Shown one piece after another: positions 17,601 to 24,288 of a stretch of DNA of 64,000 nucleotides. This stretch comes from Candidatus Tectomicrobia bacterium. Its GTDB lineage: Bacteria > UBA8248. The notes under the pieces were generated by a model. That model made no database searches. It saw nothing but the letters and a program-made list of their open reading frames with translations, and was not told where the DNA came from. Position 1 is the first letter of the stretch; each line of letters opens with the position of its first letter. Position numbers and translations under genes: made by a program. The DNA is taken from the NCBI GenBank assembly GCA_016192135.1, contig JACPUR010000004.1:62001-126000 (forward strand), written 5' to 3'.

Positions 17601-18388
17601 TTACAAATGCCGAAGTCCTGAACACCGAACTTGCTGTCAGTCAGATGTCAGGCAAACGTTATCGCTCGGATGAACAATTGAGTTCTGGCCTTTCAGGAAA
17701 AACAGGGCACAAGTCTGAATTCGTATTCTGCCACGAGACTCGACAACCCCTAATGGTGCTAGAGGCAGAGAAATGCGAGGTAACCGGCAAATATGTAAGA
17801 CCGGGAATTTTGGAAGAATGTGCGATCACGCGGAAACGGGTGCTCTCATCCGAGCTTGAACGATGCTCAGCGAGTGGGGAAAAAGCGCTACAACGATTCC
17901 TGGTGACCAGCTCTTTGTCGGGGGCACGTATTTTAGAAAGAGTTACAATACGATCGATGGCAGGAAATTTTTGCTCCCCCCTTGAGGCTAAACCGTGTTT
18001 CTGGAGCGGTCGCAAATCCCACATAGATGACCTTCGGCTATGCGAGCTAACCGGCCTGCCTATCCACATCGAGTTTGCAACATCAAGTAACAAGCCAAAA
18101 CTCCAGCCGCTTGTCGAGCTCCTCAGTGGCATCAGGAGAACTGCAGACGCAACCAATATTTGGGATGACATGGCGGCGAAAATAGGAACAATCCTCGGAA
18201 AGAATCGCTGCCGAATTGAGGCTACGGTTTATTCACCGGGCAAACGACATCTCGCTGTATGCTGCGAGGTTCGAACTTTGCTGGGCTTTAAAATTCAACA
18301 TTCTGGTTTCATATACGCAATCGAGGATAAATCCATTATTGGTAATGTTGTCTTAGGAAAACGCACATCCAAAGGATGGTCCGATTGA
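14696..18388 (+). CDS. large SNF2-type helicase with C-terminal 15-residue tandem repeats
   Basis: 1230 residues. The helicase core is at about residues 50-520: Walker A DDVGLGKT (K83), DEAH at 171-174, LTATPIQN (motif III), STEKGAEGINL (motif V) and QRIGRIQRL (motif VI). A long middle region contains charged, coiled-coil-like stretches (about 560-610). From C877 to about residue 1130 there are ~17 units of 15 residues with pattern [C/S]-x-x-[S/T]-G-K, for example CEVTGKYVRPGILEE, CAITRKRVLSSELER and CSASGEKALQRFLVT. The gene is much more AT-rich than its neighbours, which suggests horizontal transfer. Distant relatives of this architecture serve in phage defence or chromatin-like remodelling; a role here is not proven. 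The ATG at 14696 follows a GAGGGAA box. Confidence 0.88.
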   Translation: MATAAFQSKILRRKAGIEEYRIYRAALEWDLVDPIVIEKREDIRSEQLWRNRLEPYHHQVSNLITFCRRLPVTLLADDVGLGKTISAGLIISELMARSRLSKILIVCPKILGSQWKEELLTKFNIFSDIITGKNLRKADPDETGAIITTYDSARMYLESIPKDRFQMLVLDEAHKLRNLYGVDKPPKVAICFRKALEERRFRFVLMLTATPIQNRLWDLYSLVDLLTVARGHQNPFGDEGTFARRFIADGSDQARRLKLHAQDEFRSIVYGYMSRVRRNDAKLYFPDRIVQMHRVDPTVAELQLIDAIAKPIQCLKNKLAQISILQALTSSPEALLAQLKNMARNGTVPSQLAETVNEIVVKMPASAKLNGLGRLIDGLRQENPAHWRLVIFTGRRETQTTIQTFLEKHGLKVGTINGESGPRDQDTLARFRKKPPNCHVIISTEKGAEGINLQVANVLVNYDLPWNPMIVEQRIGRIQRLASEHANVSIFNVMLRGTFEEYIVGRLMEKLQMASHAIGDIEALLEASGIGGDNDNGTTSFEEKIRQLVIAALAGKDVEAATRKEEESISEARKTLELEEENINSLLGGMDGTGYVGPRTPTLPSTTRSMEPKEFALAALGILGARITPKSPDLYFMEEDGRREYIRFNEISETGIRSTLYAPSTPAFTRLVERIIATGIHDIKDVDQDPRKVSAELIRSWAKTFGGSPDTAGVAEVLRVFEGKALVRVRATVAHDSYERLVEIPCSPTEHQIRTGRPGLDPLPSTIDEPASIGVNLDRLADAAKLDEGISEFRRFYLERRAEEIKAAEGDERKRKKLEDDFTPRLEMTLVALEGNLHRQLKLKIKFKIDPGIEFSTILTVDPHLQKILDKPELALCERSGKNVPQTCLKQCEISKRMALPNFLVQSEVSHRLALPEYTLRCHFSGKLVLKDEVEISAVTGLHVASNFLKTSAQSGKRAEPNHFGRCEFTNAEVLNTELAVSQMSGKRYRSDEQLSSGLSGKTGHKSEFVFCHETRQPLMVLEAEKCEVTGKYVRPGILEECAITRKRVLSSELERCSASGEKALQRFLVTSSLSGARILERVTIRSMAGNFCSPLEAKPCFWSGRKSHIDDLRLCELTGLPIHIEFATSSNKPKLQPLVELLSGIRRTADATNIWDDMAAKIGTILGKNRCRIEATVYSPGKRHLAVCCEVRTLLGFKIQHSGFIYAIEDKSIIGNVVLGKRTSKGWSD

Positions 18389-18400
18389 CAACAAAACAAC

Positions 18401-18422
18401 GCCGGGCGCTCGCGCGCCCGGC
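18401..18422 (-). terminator. terminator of the tRNA transcript (also 3' of the helicase gene)
   Basis: A perfect 9-bp stem GCCGGGCGC / GCGCCCGGC with a 4-base loop. On the minus strand it is followed by GTTGTTTTGTTG, fitting a Rho-independent terminator for the minus-strand tRNA array. It may also stop the converging helicase transcript. Confidence 0.75.
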
Positions 18423-18437
18423 GTCCGGAGGAGTCCA

Positions 18438-18513
18438 TGGTGGGCCGCGAAGGAATCGAACCTTCAACCGACGGATTAAGAGTCCGTTGCTCTGCCAGTT
18501 GAGCTAGCGGCCC
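18438..18513 (-). tRNA. tRNA-Lys (CTT)
   Basis: Minus-strand cloverleaf: acceptor GGGCCGC pairs with GCGGCCC, followed by discriminator A and an encoded CCA. The anticodon loop is CTCTTAA (anticodon CUU) and the T-arm contains GGTTCGATTCC. It is the last of four tRNAs in one minus-strand array. Confidence 0.96.
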
Positions 18514-18563
18514 ATGGAAGCGCCCGGAAGGGCGCTCGTCGCTGCCTGTCGTCGTTCCGCCGC

Positions 18564-18640
18564 TGGCGCGCCCGGTAGGACTCGAACCTACAGCCTTCGG
18601 ATCCGAAGTCCGACGCTCTGTCCAGTTGAGCTACGGGCGC
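18564..18640 (-). tRNA. tRNA-Arg (TCG)
   Basis: Acceptor GCGCCCG pairs with CGGGCGC, with discriminator G and encoded CCA. The anticodon loop is CTTCGGA (anticodon UCG, reading CGA), and the T-arm contains GGTTCGAGTCC. 77 bases. Confidence 0.95.
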
Positions 18641-18686
18641 CCCCGGCCCGGCGGGAGCTCTCGCCCGGGCGTCCCCGGGGAAAGAA

Positions 18687-18763
18687 TGGGGTGAGTGAGG
18701 GGATTTGAACCCCCGGCCTCCGGGGCCACAACCCGGCGCTCTAACCGCTGAGCTACACCCACC
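18687..18763 (-). tRNA. tRNA-His (GTG)
   Basis: Anticodon loop TTGTGGC gives anticodon GUG. The extra 5' G (G-1) opposite C73 that identifies tRNA-His is present, and CCA is encoded. T-arm GGTTCAAATCC. Confidence 0.95.
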
Positions 18764-18777
18764 GTGCGATATGCGTT

Positions 18778-18854
<77 letters not shown>

Positions 18855-19255
18855 TCCCGGTGTTCGCAAGTCCGGCTCCGGCCGGAAGGAGGCGCTCCCC
18901 GCCGGAGGGCGCCGGAATCTTCACACCCGTGCGGGGGCGTGTCAACAACGCGCCCCCCGCCCCCCGGCAAGGCAGTGGAAGCTACCCCACGCCGCGGGGA
19001 AGATCAACCCCGGCGGGCCGTTTTCTCCGGAAAACCATTCGCGGGATTCAGGGGATCGGGAGGAGCCGGCGGACCGTTCGCACGAGGGGGGCCTCCGGGC
19101 CCCGCCCCATCATGGAGCCCCCCATCCTCCCCCCGTACGTCTGGTATGTATCCAGTATATCGCCCTCAGCAAGATTGTCTAGCTTGTTTTTTGGGTGATC
19201 ACCCGGGAAAGCGAATGAATCCCGAAGGTTTCTCAGGTCTATACCCCCGGAAAAA
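18855..19255. other. intergenic region with no gene
   Basis: A 400-bp gap upstream of the tRNA array and downstream of the TauE/SafE gene. It should hold the tRNA promoter on the minus strand. No clear coding frame is seen; an AT-rich patch lies at about 19145-19200. Confidence 0.5.
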
Positions 19256-20017
19256 TCACCGGGAGAGCAGGAATTTCCATCCCGAGCGCACCACGAGGCT
19301 CGTCGCCACCCAAAAGAGCGCAATCCGCACCGCGCGGTAGAAGAGCTTCTGGTCGAGCCGGTCCCGCAGGCGGATGCCCGCCCACAGCCCGGCGAAGATG
19401 GGGACGAGCAGGAGACCGGCCCATTGGAGGAGCGGCCAGGTGAAGGCGCCCTGCTGCGCGAGCGAGGAGAGGAGCACCCCCGAGACGACGGTGTTGAACG
19501 CGTTCATCAGGAAGATGAACACCTCCTTCGGCCAGGTGAACATCGAGAAGTACACGATGCTCACCGGCCCCGGCACGCTCGCCACCCCGGTCATGAAGCC
19601 GGCCAGCGCCCCCAGCGCGCCCCCCACGCCCCAGCGCGAGGCGCGCGAGAGACCCTCGGCGGGCGGGAAGAAGCGCCGCGAGGCCAGATAGAAGTACACC
19701 GCCAGCCCCATCAGCAGGCGGATGAGCTCGGGGTCCGCCCAGCGGAGCACGTAGACGCCGACCGGCACCGCCGCGATGCCCGCCGCGATGAAGGGGACGA
19801 TCTCCCTCAGGTGGCGCCACTGGCGCCAGTCGTACTGGGCGTTGGCCCAGTTCGTGAGGAACACGGGGATGGACATGATGATGACGGCTTCGCGCGGGCT
19901 GAGGAAGATGGAGAGGAAGGGCACCCCGATCAGCGGGAGCGCGAAGCCGATGATGCCCTTGATCATCCCGGCGGCGAAGAGGACCAGCGCCGCCAGGGCC
20001 GCCTGCCACTCGGTCAC
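19256..20017 (-). CDS. TauE/SafE family sulfite/organosulfonate exporter
   Basis: A 253-residue membrane protein with about eight hydrophobic segments and the family's duplicated pattern: GMIKGIIGFALPLIGVP near the N-terminus and GALAGFMTGVASVPGPV in the second half. These proteins export sulfite, sulfoacetate or similar small anions. The GTG start directly follows the TGA of the DehI-like gene (20018-20020), so the two are translationally coupled. Confidence 0.9.
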   Translation of the reverse strand: MTEWQAALAALVLFAAGMIKGIIGFALPLIGVPFLSIFLSPREAVIIMSIPVFLTNWANAQYDWRQWRHLREIVPFIAAGIAAVPVGVYVLRWADPELIRLLMGLAVYFYLASRRFFPPAEGLSRASRWGVGGALGALAGFMTGVASVPGPVSIVYFSMFTWPKEVFIFLMNAFNTVVSGVLLSSLAQQGAFTWPLLQWAGLLLVPIFAGLWAGIRLRDRLDQKLFYRAVRIALFWVATSLVVRSGWKFLLSR

Positions 20018-20905
20018 TCACTCCCCCTCGAAGGGCTTGCGCCGCGCCTTGCCCTCCCCGGCGAGGGCGGCCTTCAGGAGCACGAGGGCGCCGTGCGTGC
20101 GGGGGACGAGGTGGATGAGCGCGTCCAGCCCGCGGTCGATGGCGTCCGCTTCCGAATCGCCCAGCCCCAGCGCGCGCACCCGCCCGCGGTCCAGCGCGAC
20201 CGGGTGGGGGAACTCCTGGGCCGCCGCGGCCGCGGCCCCCTGGGCGAGGCTGACGGTGATCTCGAAGCCCTTCTTCCGGCTCTCCTCCCGGACGAAGGCC
20301 CAGGCCATCTCCAGGTACTCCGGATGGCTCCCCAGCGCGCGCCAGGCGGCGTCGACCGCCCCGCCCGGGGAGAGGCGGCGGATCTCGTCGAAGACCGCCC
20401 GCGCCCGGCCCTCGGCCCGCCCGGGGTCCGCGAGCCGGAGCGGCCGCATCGAGCGCGGCGGGCCCTGGGGGAGGGGGTCGAGGTCCCCCGCGTGGCCCGG
20501 CTTCACCCCGCCCATCCGGACCCCGTTGAGCGCCCCCTTGAGCGCCGCGGCGAGGATGAGGATTTTCGGGCTGGCGTAGTTGCAGGCGTCGAGGACGCCG
20601 TCGATCTCCGCGATGCGCTCCCCGGAATAGCCCAGTTCCTCGAGCGCCTCGGCGTGCTCGGGCACGTCGGGGGGCATGGGGGGGGCCATCCGCATCCGCA
20701 GGCTGTCGGCGCAGCGCTCGAAGTAGGCGATGGAGGCGTTCGGCCTCAGGGCCTCCCAGGCGGCCGCGAGGTAGCCCTCGTGGGCGGCCAGGGCCGGGAA
20801 GAGCAGGCCCGCGTCGGTCACCCGCAGGATTCGGCGGGCGTCCTCCAGGATTTCGGAGGCGCGCCCGGTGGCGCCGGAAACCTGGGCGAGCGGGGCTTCG
20901 TCCAT
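20018..20905 (-). CDS. DehI-like protein (possible 2-haloacid dehalogenase fold)
   Basis: 295 residues, helical, with two related halves (LLFPALAAHEGYLAAAWEALRP near residue 35 and AAWRALGSHPEYLEMAWAFV near 195). This internal duplication and the Ala/Trp-rich pattern resemble group I 2-haloacid dehalogenases (DehI), which are about 295 residues. Haloacid activity is not shown by the sequence alone, and many family members have other or unknown roles. Coupling to the TauE/SafE exporter suggests the pair handles a small acid or its anionic product. Confidence 0.6.
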   Translation of the reverse strand: MDEAPLAQVSGATGRASEILEDARRILRVTDAGLLFPALAAHEGYLAAAWEALRPNASIAYFERCADSLRMRMAPPMPPDVPEHAEALEELGYSGERIAEIDGVLDACNYASPKILILAAALKGALNGVRMGGVKPGHAGDLDPLPQGPPRSMRPLRLADPGRAEGRARAVFDEIRRLSPGGAVDAAWRALGSHPEYLEMAWAFVREESRKKGFEITVSLAQGAAAAAAQEFPHPVALDRGRVRALGLGDSEADAIDRGLDALIHLVPRTHGALVLLKAALAGEGKARRKPFEGE

Positions 20906-21027
20906 GGATACCTTCCTCGGCCTCGGCGACGGGAAAAAGCGCGCGCGCGTTCAGTTTTCCGAGTATAGGCCCCCCTCCCCGGCGCCACAACCCCGCAGGG
21001 GCAATGTCCTAATTTGTAGCGCGCCCT

Positions 21028-21146
21028 GTCATTCCGAGGGAGCCCGCCCAGGCGGCTCGCCGCCTGGGGACCCGAAGAGAGGGCGACCGAGGAATCTGCT
21101 TTTTCTTTGAAAGTAAAAGCAGATTCCTCGCTGCGCTCGGAATGAC
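21028..21146. repeat. dispersed inverted repeat GTCATTCCGAG...CTCGGAATGAC
   Basis: The outer arms GTCATTCCGAG and CTCGGAATGAC face each other, and inner arms GAGGAATCTGC and GCAGATTCCTC flank an AT-rich loop. Sequences of this kind are widespread non-coding repeats in several environmental bacterial lineages. It fills most of the gap between the DehI-like gene and the MarR promoter. Confidence 0.8.
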
Positions 21147-21188
21147 ATCAGAACCGTCAAACTACCGCCCGCAGCCGCCCCGCGGGGG

Positions 21189-21217
21189 TTGACGGGAGGG
21201 GTGGGCCCCCTTATACT
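21189..21217 (+). promoter_or_regulatory. sigma-70-type promoter of the marR-permease operon
   Basis: TTGACG (-35, 21189-21194) and TATACT (-10, 21212-21217) are separated by exactly 17 bases. Confidence 0.75.
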
Positions 21218-21228
21218 TGAACTGGTCA

Positions 21229-21250
21229 AATATTTCCGGCCCGAAATATT
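21229..21250. promoter_or_regulatory. operator palindrome for the MarR regulator
   Basis: AATATTTC and GAAATATT are perfect 8-bp arms around CGGCCC, lying about 12 bases past the -10 box and just before the marR ribosome-binding site. The position fits autorepression by the MarR protein encoded next to it. AT-rich palindromes of this sort are typical MarR sites. Confidence 0.7.
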
Positions 21251-21263
21251 CGGAGGTTCAAGC

Positions 21264-21809
21264 ATGGCGGGGAGCAAAGGCAACGGGAAAGGAAAGGCCG
21301 CCCTGGCGGAGCGGGACGCCCTGGGCATGCGCCTGAAGAGCGCCCTGGATCTCCTCGCCGACCGGCGCCGGCCCGCCGACCGCGACGCCATCTGCTGCCG
21401 CGAGCTGACCTACAACCAGTGGGCGCTCCTGCGCCTCATCTGCGAGGAGGGCGGGGGCGGGGGGCTCCCCATGGGGATCATCGCCCAGCGCCTGGGGGTC
21501 ACCCCCGGCGGGGCCACCCGCTGCGCCGAGCCCCTCGTCGAGCGCGGCCTCCTCGAGCGCCGGATGCGCCCCGGCGACCGGCGGGTGTGCTGCCTCATGC
21601 CCACCCCCCGGGGCATCGCCCTCCGCCACGAGATCACGGCCGAGTGCGCCGAGCGGGAGCGCGCCCTGCTCTCGCGCCTCCCGGCGGAGGACCGGGAGCC
21701 CATCGTCTGGGCGATCGAGCGGCTGGCCCAGGAGGCGGACACCCTCTTCGCCCCCGCCGGCCCCTGCTGCCTGCCCGAATCCCCCGCCCCCGTGGAAGAA
21801 GCGGAGTAA
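21264..21809 (+). CDS. MarR family transcriptional regulator
   Basis: 181 residues with a MarR winged helix: LTYNQWALLRLICEEGG, helix-turn-helix MGIIAQRLGVTPGGATRCAEPLVERGLLER, and wing RMRPGDRRVCCLMPTPRG. Cysteine pairs (ICCREL, VCCLM, PCCLP) are notable and may sense thiol-reactive agents or metals; that is inference. GGAGG just upstream sets the ATG at 21264. It is followed by the permease at 21819. Confidence 0.88.
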   Translation: MAGSKGNGKGKAALAERDALGMRLKSALDLLADRRRPADRDAICCRELTYNQWALLRLICEEGGGGGLPMGIIAQRLGVTPGGATRCAEPLVERGLLERRMRPGDRRVCCLMPTPRGIALRHEITAECAERERALLSRLPAEDREPIVWAIERLAQEADTLFAPAGPCCLPESPAPVEEAE

Positions 21810-21818
21810 GGAGCGCCC

Positions 21819-23033
21819 ATGCCCGCCCGCGAGTCCCTGCCCCTGCTTCGCGCCGAAACCACAGAGGCACGCAAGGCTCCCCGGGAGGATGCTTGTGGCA
21901 CGCCTGCGGGCAGGGGCGTATTGCAATACGCCCCTGCGGCCAGCCGCTGGACACGCATCGGGGCCGCCCCCGGCCGCCCGCGCGCCTGGCTGGCGCTCGC
22001 CCTCCTCGCGGGCGCCGGGCTCTTCGGCCTGGGGCTCGGGATGGGGCTGACGCCCGGAAGGATGGCGGGCGAGGCCCTGCGCAACCTCCTCTTCGCCGCC
22101 GACGCTTTTTGGAAAATCCTCCCCTACTTCGCCGCGAGCGTGCTCATCTCCGCCTGGGCGACGACCTCCGGTCTGGCGGAGCGCGTCCAGATCCTCTTCC
22201 GGCGCGGGGAGGTCCCCGCCATCCTGGGGGCGGCCGCCGTGGGCGCCGTGGTGCCCCTCTGCTCGTGCGGGGTCATCCCGGCCATCGCGGCCCTGCTCGC
22301 GGGGGGCGTCCCCCTGGGGCCCGTCATGGCCTTCTGGATCAGCGCCCCCGTCATGAGCCCCGAGAAGTTCACCCTGATGGCCGGGGTGCTCGGCCTCCCC
22401 TACGCCCTGATGAACCTGGCCTCGGCCGTGGCCATCGGCGCGGGGGCGGGCCTCGCGGCCCGGTTCGCCGTCCGCCGGGGCCTCCTCGCCGGCCAGATCA
22501 AGCCCCTGGGCGGCGCGGGCGCCTGCTGCGGCGCCGCCTCCCCTTCTCCCCCTGATCAAGGTGCGGCCAGCGCAGGGGCGTATCGCAATACGCCCCTACA
22601 AGGCGGGCCGGGCGGCATGGCCCCCGCCCTCTCCCCCTTCGTCCGCCAAGCCGCCGCGTCCGCCCTCTTCCTCGGGAAGTGGCTGGCCCTGGCCTTCCTC
22701 CTCGAGGCCCTGACCACCCACTACGTGGACCCGGCCTGGATCCAGGCCCTCCTGGGCGGGTCGAGCCCCTGGAGCATCCCCCTGGCCACCGCCGTGGGCA
22801 TCCCCCTCTACGTCTCGGGCGTGGCCGCCATCCCCATCGTGGGCGGCCTCCTCGAGGGGGGCATGAGCCCGGGCGCCGCCATGGCCTTCCTCGTCGCCGG
22901 GCCCGTCACCACCGTCTGCGCCGTGGGCGCCGTCCTGGCCCTGGTGCGCGGGCGCGCCTTCGCCCTCTACCTGGGCTCGGGCATCCTGGGCTCCCTCGCG
23001 GCGGGGTACGCCTTCCAGTGGATGATGGGGTAG
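21819..23033 (+). CDS. permease of the two-half CSCG type (DUF318/ArsP-like)
   Basis: A 404-residue membrane protein with two homologous halves. The first holds VPLCSCGVIPAIAALLAGGVPLG, the hallmark of this permease family, which includes ArsP organoarsenical exporters. The second holds VGIPLYVSGVAAIPIVGGLLEGGMSPG. A strong ribosome site (AAGGAG) precedes the ATG. Two palindromic repeats (21910-21937 and 22574-22597) are inserted in frame in the N-terminal tail and the central loop. Control by the Cys-rich MarR suggests export of a metalloid or toxic organic compound. Confidence 0.85.
   Translation: MPARESLPLLRAETTEARKAPREDACGTPAGRGVLQYAPAASRWTRIGAAPGRPRAWLALALLAGAGLFGLGLGMGLTPGRMAGEALRNLLFAADAFWKILPYFAASVLISAWATTSGLAERVQILFRRGEVPAILGAAAVGAVVPLCSCGVIPAIAALLAGGVPLGPVMAFWISAPVMSPEKFTLMAGVLGLPYALMNLASAVAIGAGAGLAARFAVRRGLLAGQIKPLGGAGACCGAASPSPPDQGAASAGAYRNTPLQGGPGGMAPALSPFVRQAAASALFLGKWLALAFLLEALTTHYVDPAWIQALLGGSSPWSIPLATAVGIPLYVSGVAAIPIVGGLLEGGMSPGAAMAFLVAGPVTTVCAVGAVLALVRGRAFALYLGSGILGSLAAGYAFQWMMG
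21910..21937. repeat. GGGGCG palindromic repeat inside a coding region (copy 1)
   Basis: A perfect 28-bp palindrome with GCAGGGGCGTATTG as one arm. It lies within the N-terminal tail of the permease gene and is read in frame as GVLQYAPA. It belongs to a family with copies at 22574, 49057, 61548 and 62163. Confidence 0.85.
22574..22597. repeat. GGGGCG palindromic repeat inside a coding region (copy 2)
   Basis: Arms AGGGGCGTAT and ATACGCCCCT around CGCA, in frame in the loop between the two halves of the permease (read as GAYRNTPL). Same family as the copy at 21910. Confidence 0.85.
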
Positions 23034-23156
23034 GGATTGTCCTTAGCTGAATGATATGATAGAGGCGAGATTTTATAGAGACATGCGCGGGGAAGAAATC
23101 CGAAAATCGTCGCAATGCGGTGAGATGCATTCCCTTTCCGACAGAGTGGAAGGACA

Positions 23157-23804
23157 ATGAAAACTTCTCAGTGTACCTATTACATGGTCCGTCCCATGGA
23201 TCAAAGCCCGACTGTGCTAGAACTATTCTTTTCAAAGAGCGTAGTTGCCGTGGGCTGGAGCCGCGTGAATTTCAGTCAATATGACGATCTTGAAAAGTTG
23301 ATAGGTAAAGTTCAGGGCGAATATCGCCATGATGCGAGTTATGACCCTAGAGTTGTGGGAAGAAAAAAGGAAGAGGTGAAAAGATTCAAAAGCATCAAGA
23401 AGGGCGACAAAATTGTTGTTCCATGCCCTGAATACATTGCAATTGCCACCGCAGGCTCTGCCGAAATCTATGACGATAAAGCGGGTGAACAATTCGACCT
23501 GGCGAACCAACGGCTTGTTAAGTACGTGCGACGAAAGAATGGCCAGATTAAAGAATATCCCCGTTCAGGATTAACCGAGAATTTTCTGAAGCGGTTGAAT
23601 GTGCGCGGTTCCACATGCCGGGACCTCAACGATTTCCGAGATGAAATTCTTGGGTTGCTGAGTGGGAAGGATGCGCCGCCACCTTCGATTGAGGAAGAAT
23701 TGGACGCTTTGGCTAGAGAAATTCCCCAGGAAGAATGGGATAAGCTTCCGAGGGACTTGAGCACCAATCTGGATCATTATCTGTATGGCACTGCCAAGAA
23801 ATGA
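23157..23804 (+). CDS. uncharacterised protein, PUA/EVE-like N-terminal domain, paired with a PIN nuclease
   Basis: 215 residues, AT-rich compared with neighbours. The N-terminal part (YYMVRPM..., SKSVVAVGWSRVNFSQY, SIKKGDKIVVPCPEYIAIATAGS) resembles the PUA-like modules that open restriction-type and modified-base-reading proteins. The C-terminal third is acidic (IEEELDALAREIPQEEWDKLP). No catalytic motif is seen. It overlaps the next gene by ATGA and so is translated together with the PIN nuclease. It could be an antitoxin-like partner or a nucleic-acid reader; the family call is tentative. Confidence 0.6.
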   Translation: MKTSQCTYYMVRPMDQSPTVLELFFSKSVVAVGWSRVNFSQYDDLEKLIGKVQGEYRHDASYDPRVVGRKKEEVKRFKSIKKGDKIVVPCPEYIAIATAGSAEIYDDKAGEQFDLANQRLVKYVRRKNGQIKEYPRSGLTENFLKRLNVRGSTCRDLNDFRDEILGLLSGKDAPPPSIEEELDALAREIPQEEWDKLPRDLSTNLDHYLYGTAKK

Positions 23805-24217
23805 AGATGGTTTTTGCGGACTCCTTCTACTGGATTGCCCGCGTCCACCCGAGGGATCAAGGGCATGAAGCTGCGAAAAAGGCGAGGGAGGATTTGGGCG
23901 AAGTTCAAATTGTGACGACGGACGAAGTGCTTGTCGAATTTCTAAATGCCCTTTCTTCCAAAGGAGAATATCTTCGAAGGCAGGCGGTGAAAATGGTTCA
24001 AACTATTCTGAAAGACCCTGATGTAGTGGTCGTTCCCCAGTCGAGGGATTCATTCATGAACGGACTGGAGCTTTTCAAGAATCGGCCGGACAAGGAATAT
24101 AGCCTGACCGACTGCATTTCGATGAGTGTCATGTGGAAAGAAGGGCTGCTGGAAATCCTTACGGGCGACCATCACTTTGAGCAGGAAGGTTTTACGGTAC
24201 TGATAAGAAAAGTCTGA
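23801..24217 (+). CDS. PIN domain ribonuclease (VapC-like)
   Basis: 138 residues with the PIN acidic quartet: D7 in FADSFYW, E46 in TDEVLVEFLNAL, D104 in SLTDCIS, and D123 in TGDHHFEQEGF. PIN proteins cleave RNA with Mg or Mn, often as toxins. The usual small VapB antitoxin is not upstream; instead a 215-residue PUA-like protein overlaps its start by 4 bases. Confidence 0.85.
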   Translation: MKMVFADSFYWIARVHPRDQGHEAAKKAREDLGEVQIVTTDEVLVEFLNALSSKGEYLRRQAVKMVQTILKDPDVVVVPQSRDSFMNGLELFKNRPDKEYSLTDCISMSVMWKEGLLEILTGDHHFEQEGFTVLIRKV

Positions 24218-24288
24218 AACTTGGCTCTTCTCTGTCCCCTTTTCCCCTCACTCCCTCTGGAGAGGGGGAATTTGGTGCCCCCCAAGAA

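Noticed and set aside
14696-18388. Call of the helicase as RapA
   Set aside because: The core is SNF2-like, but the length, the middle region and the 15-residue repeat domain do not fit RapA, and the gene context differs.
14500-18520. Integrative element with direct repeats of the tRNA-Lys 3' end
   Set aside because: I looked for a second copy of the tRNA 3' end near 13.0-14.7 kb and saw none; no integrase with intact active site is present.
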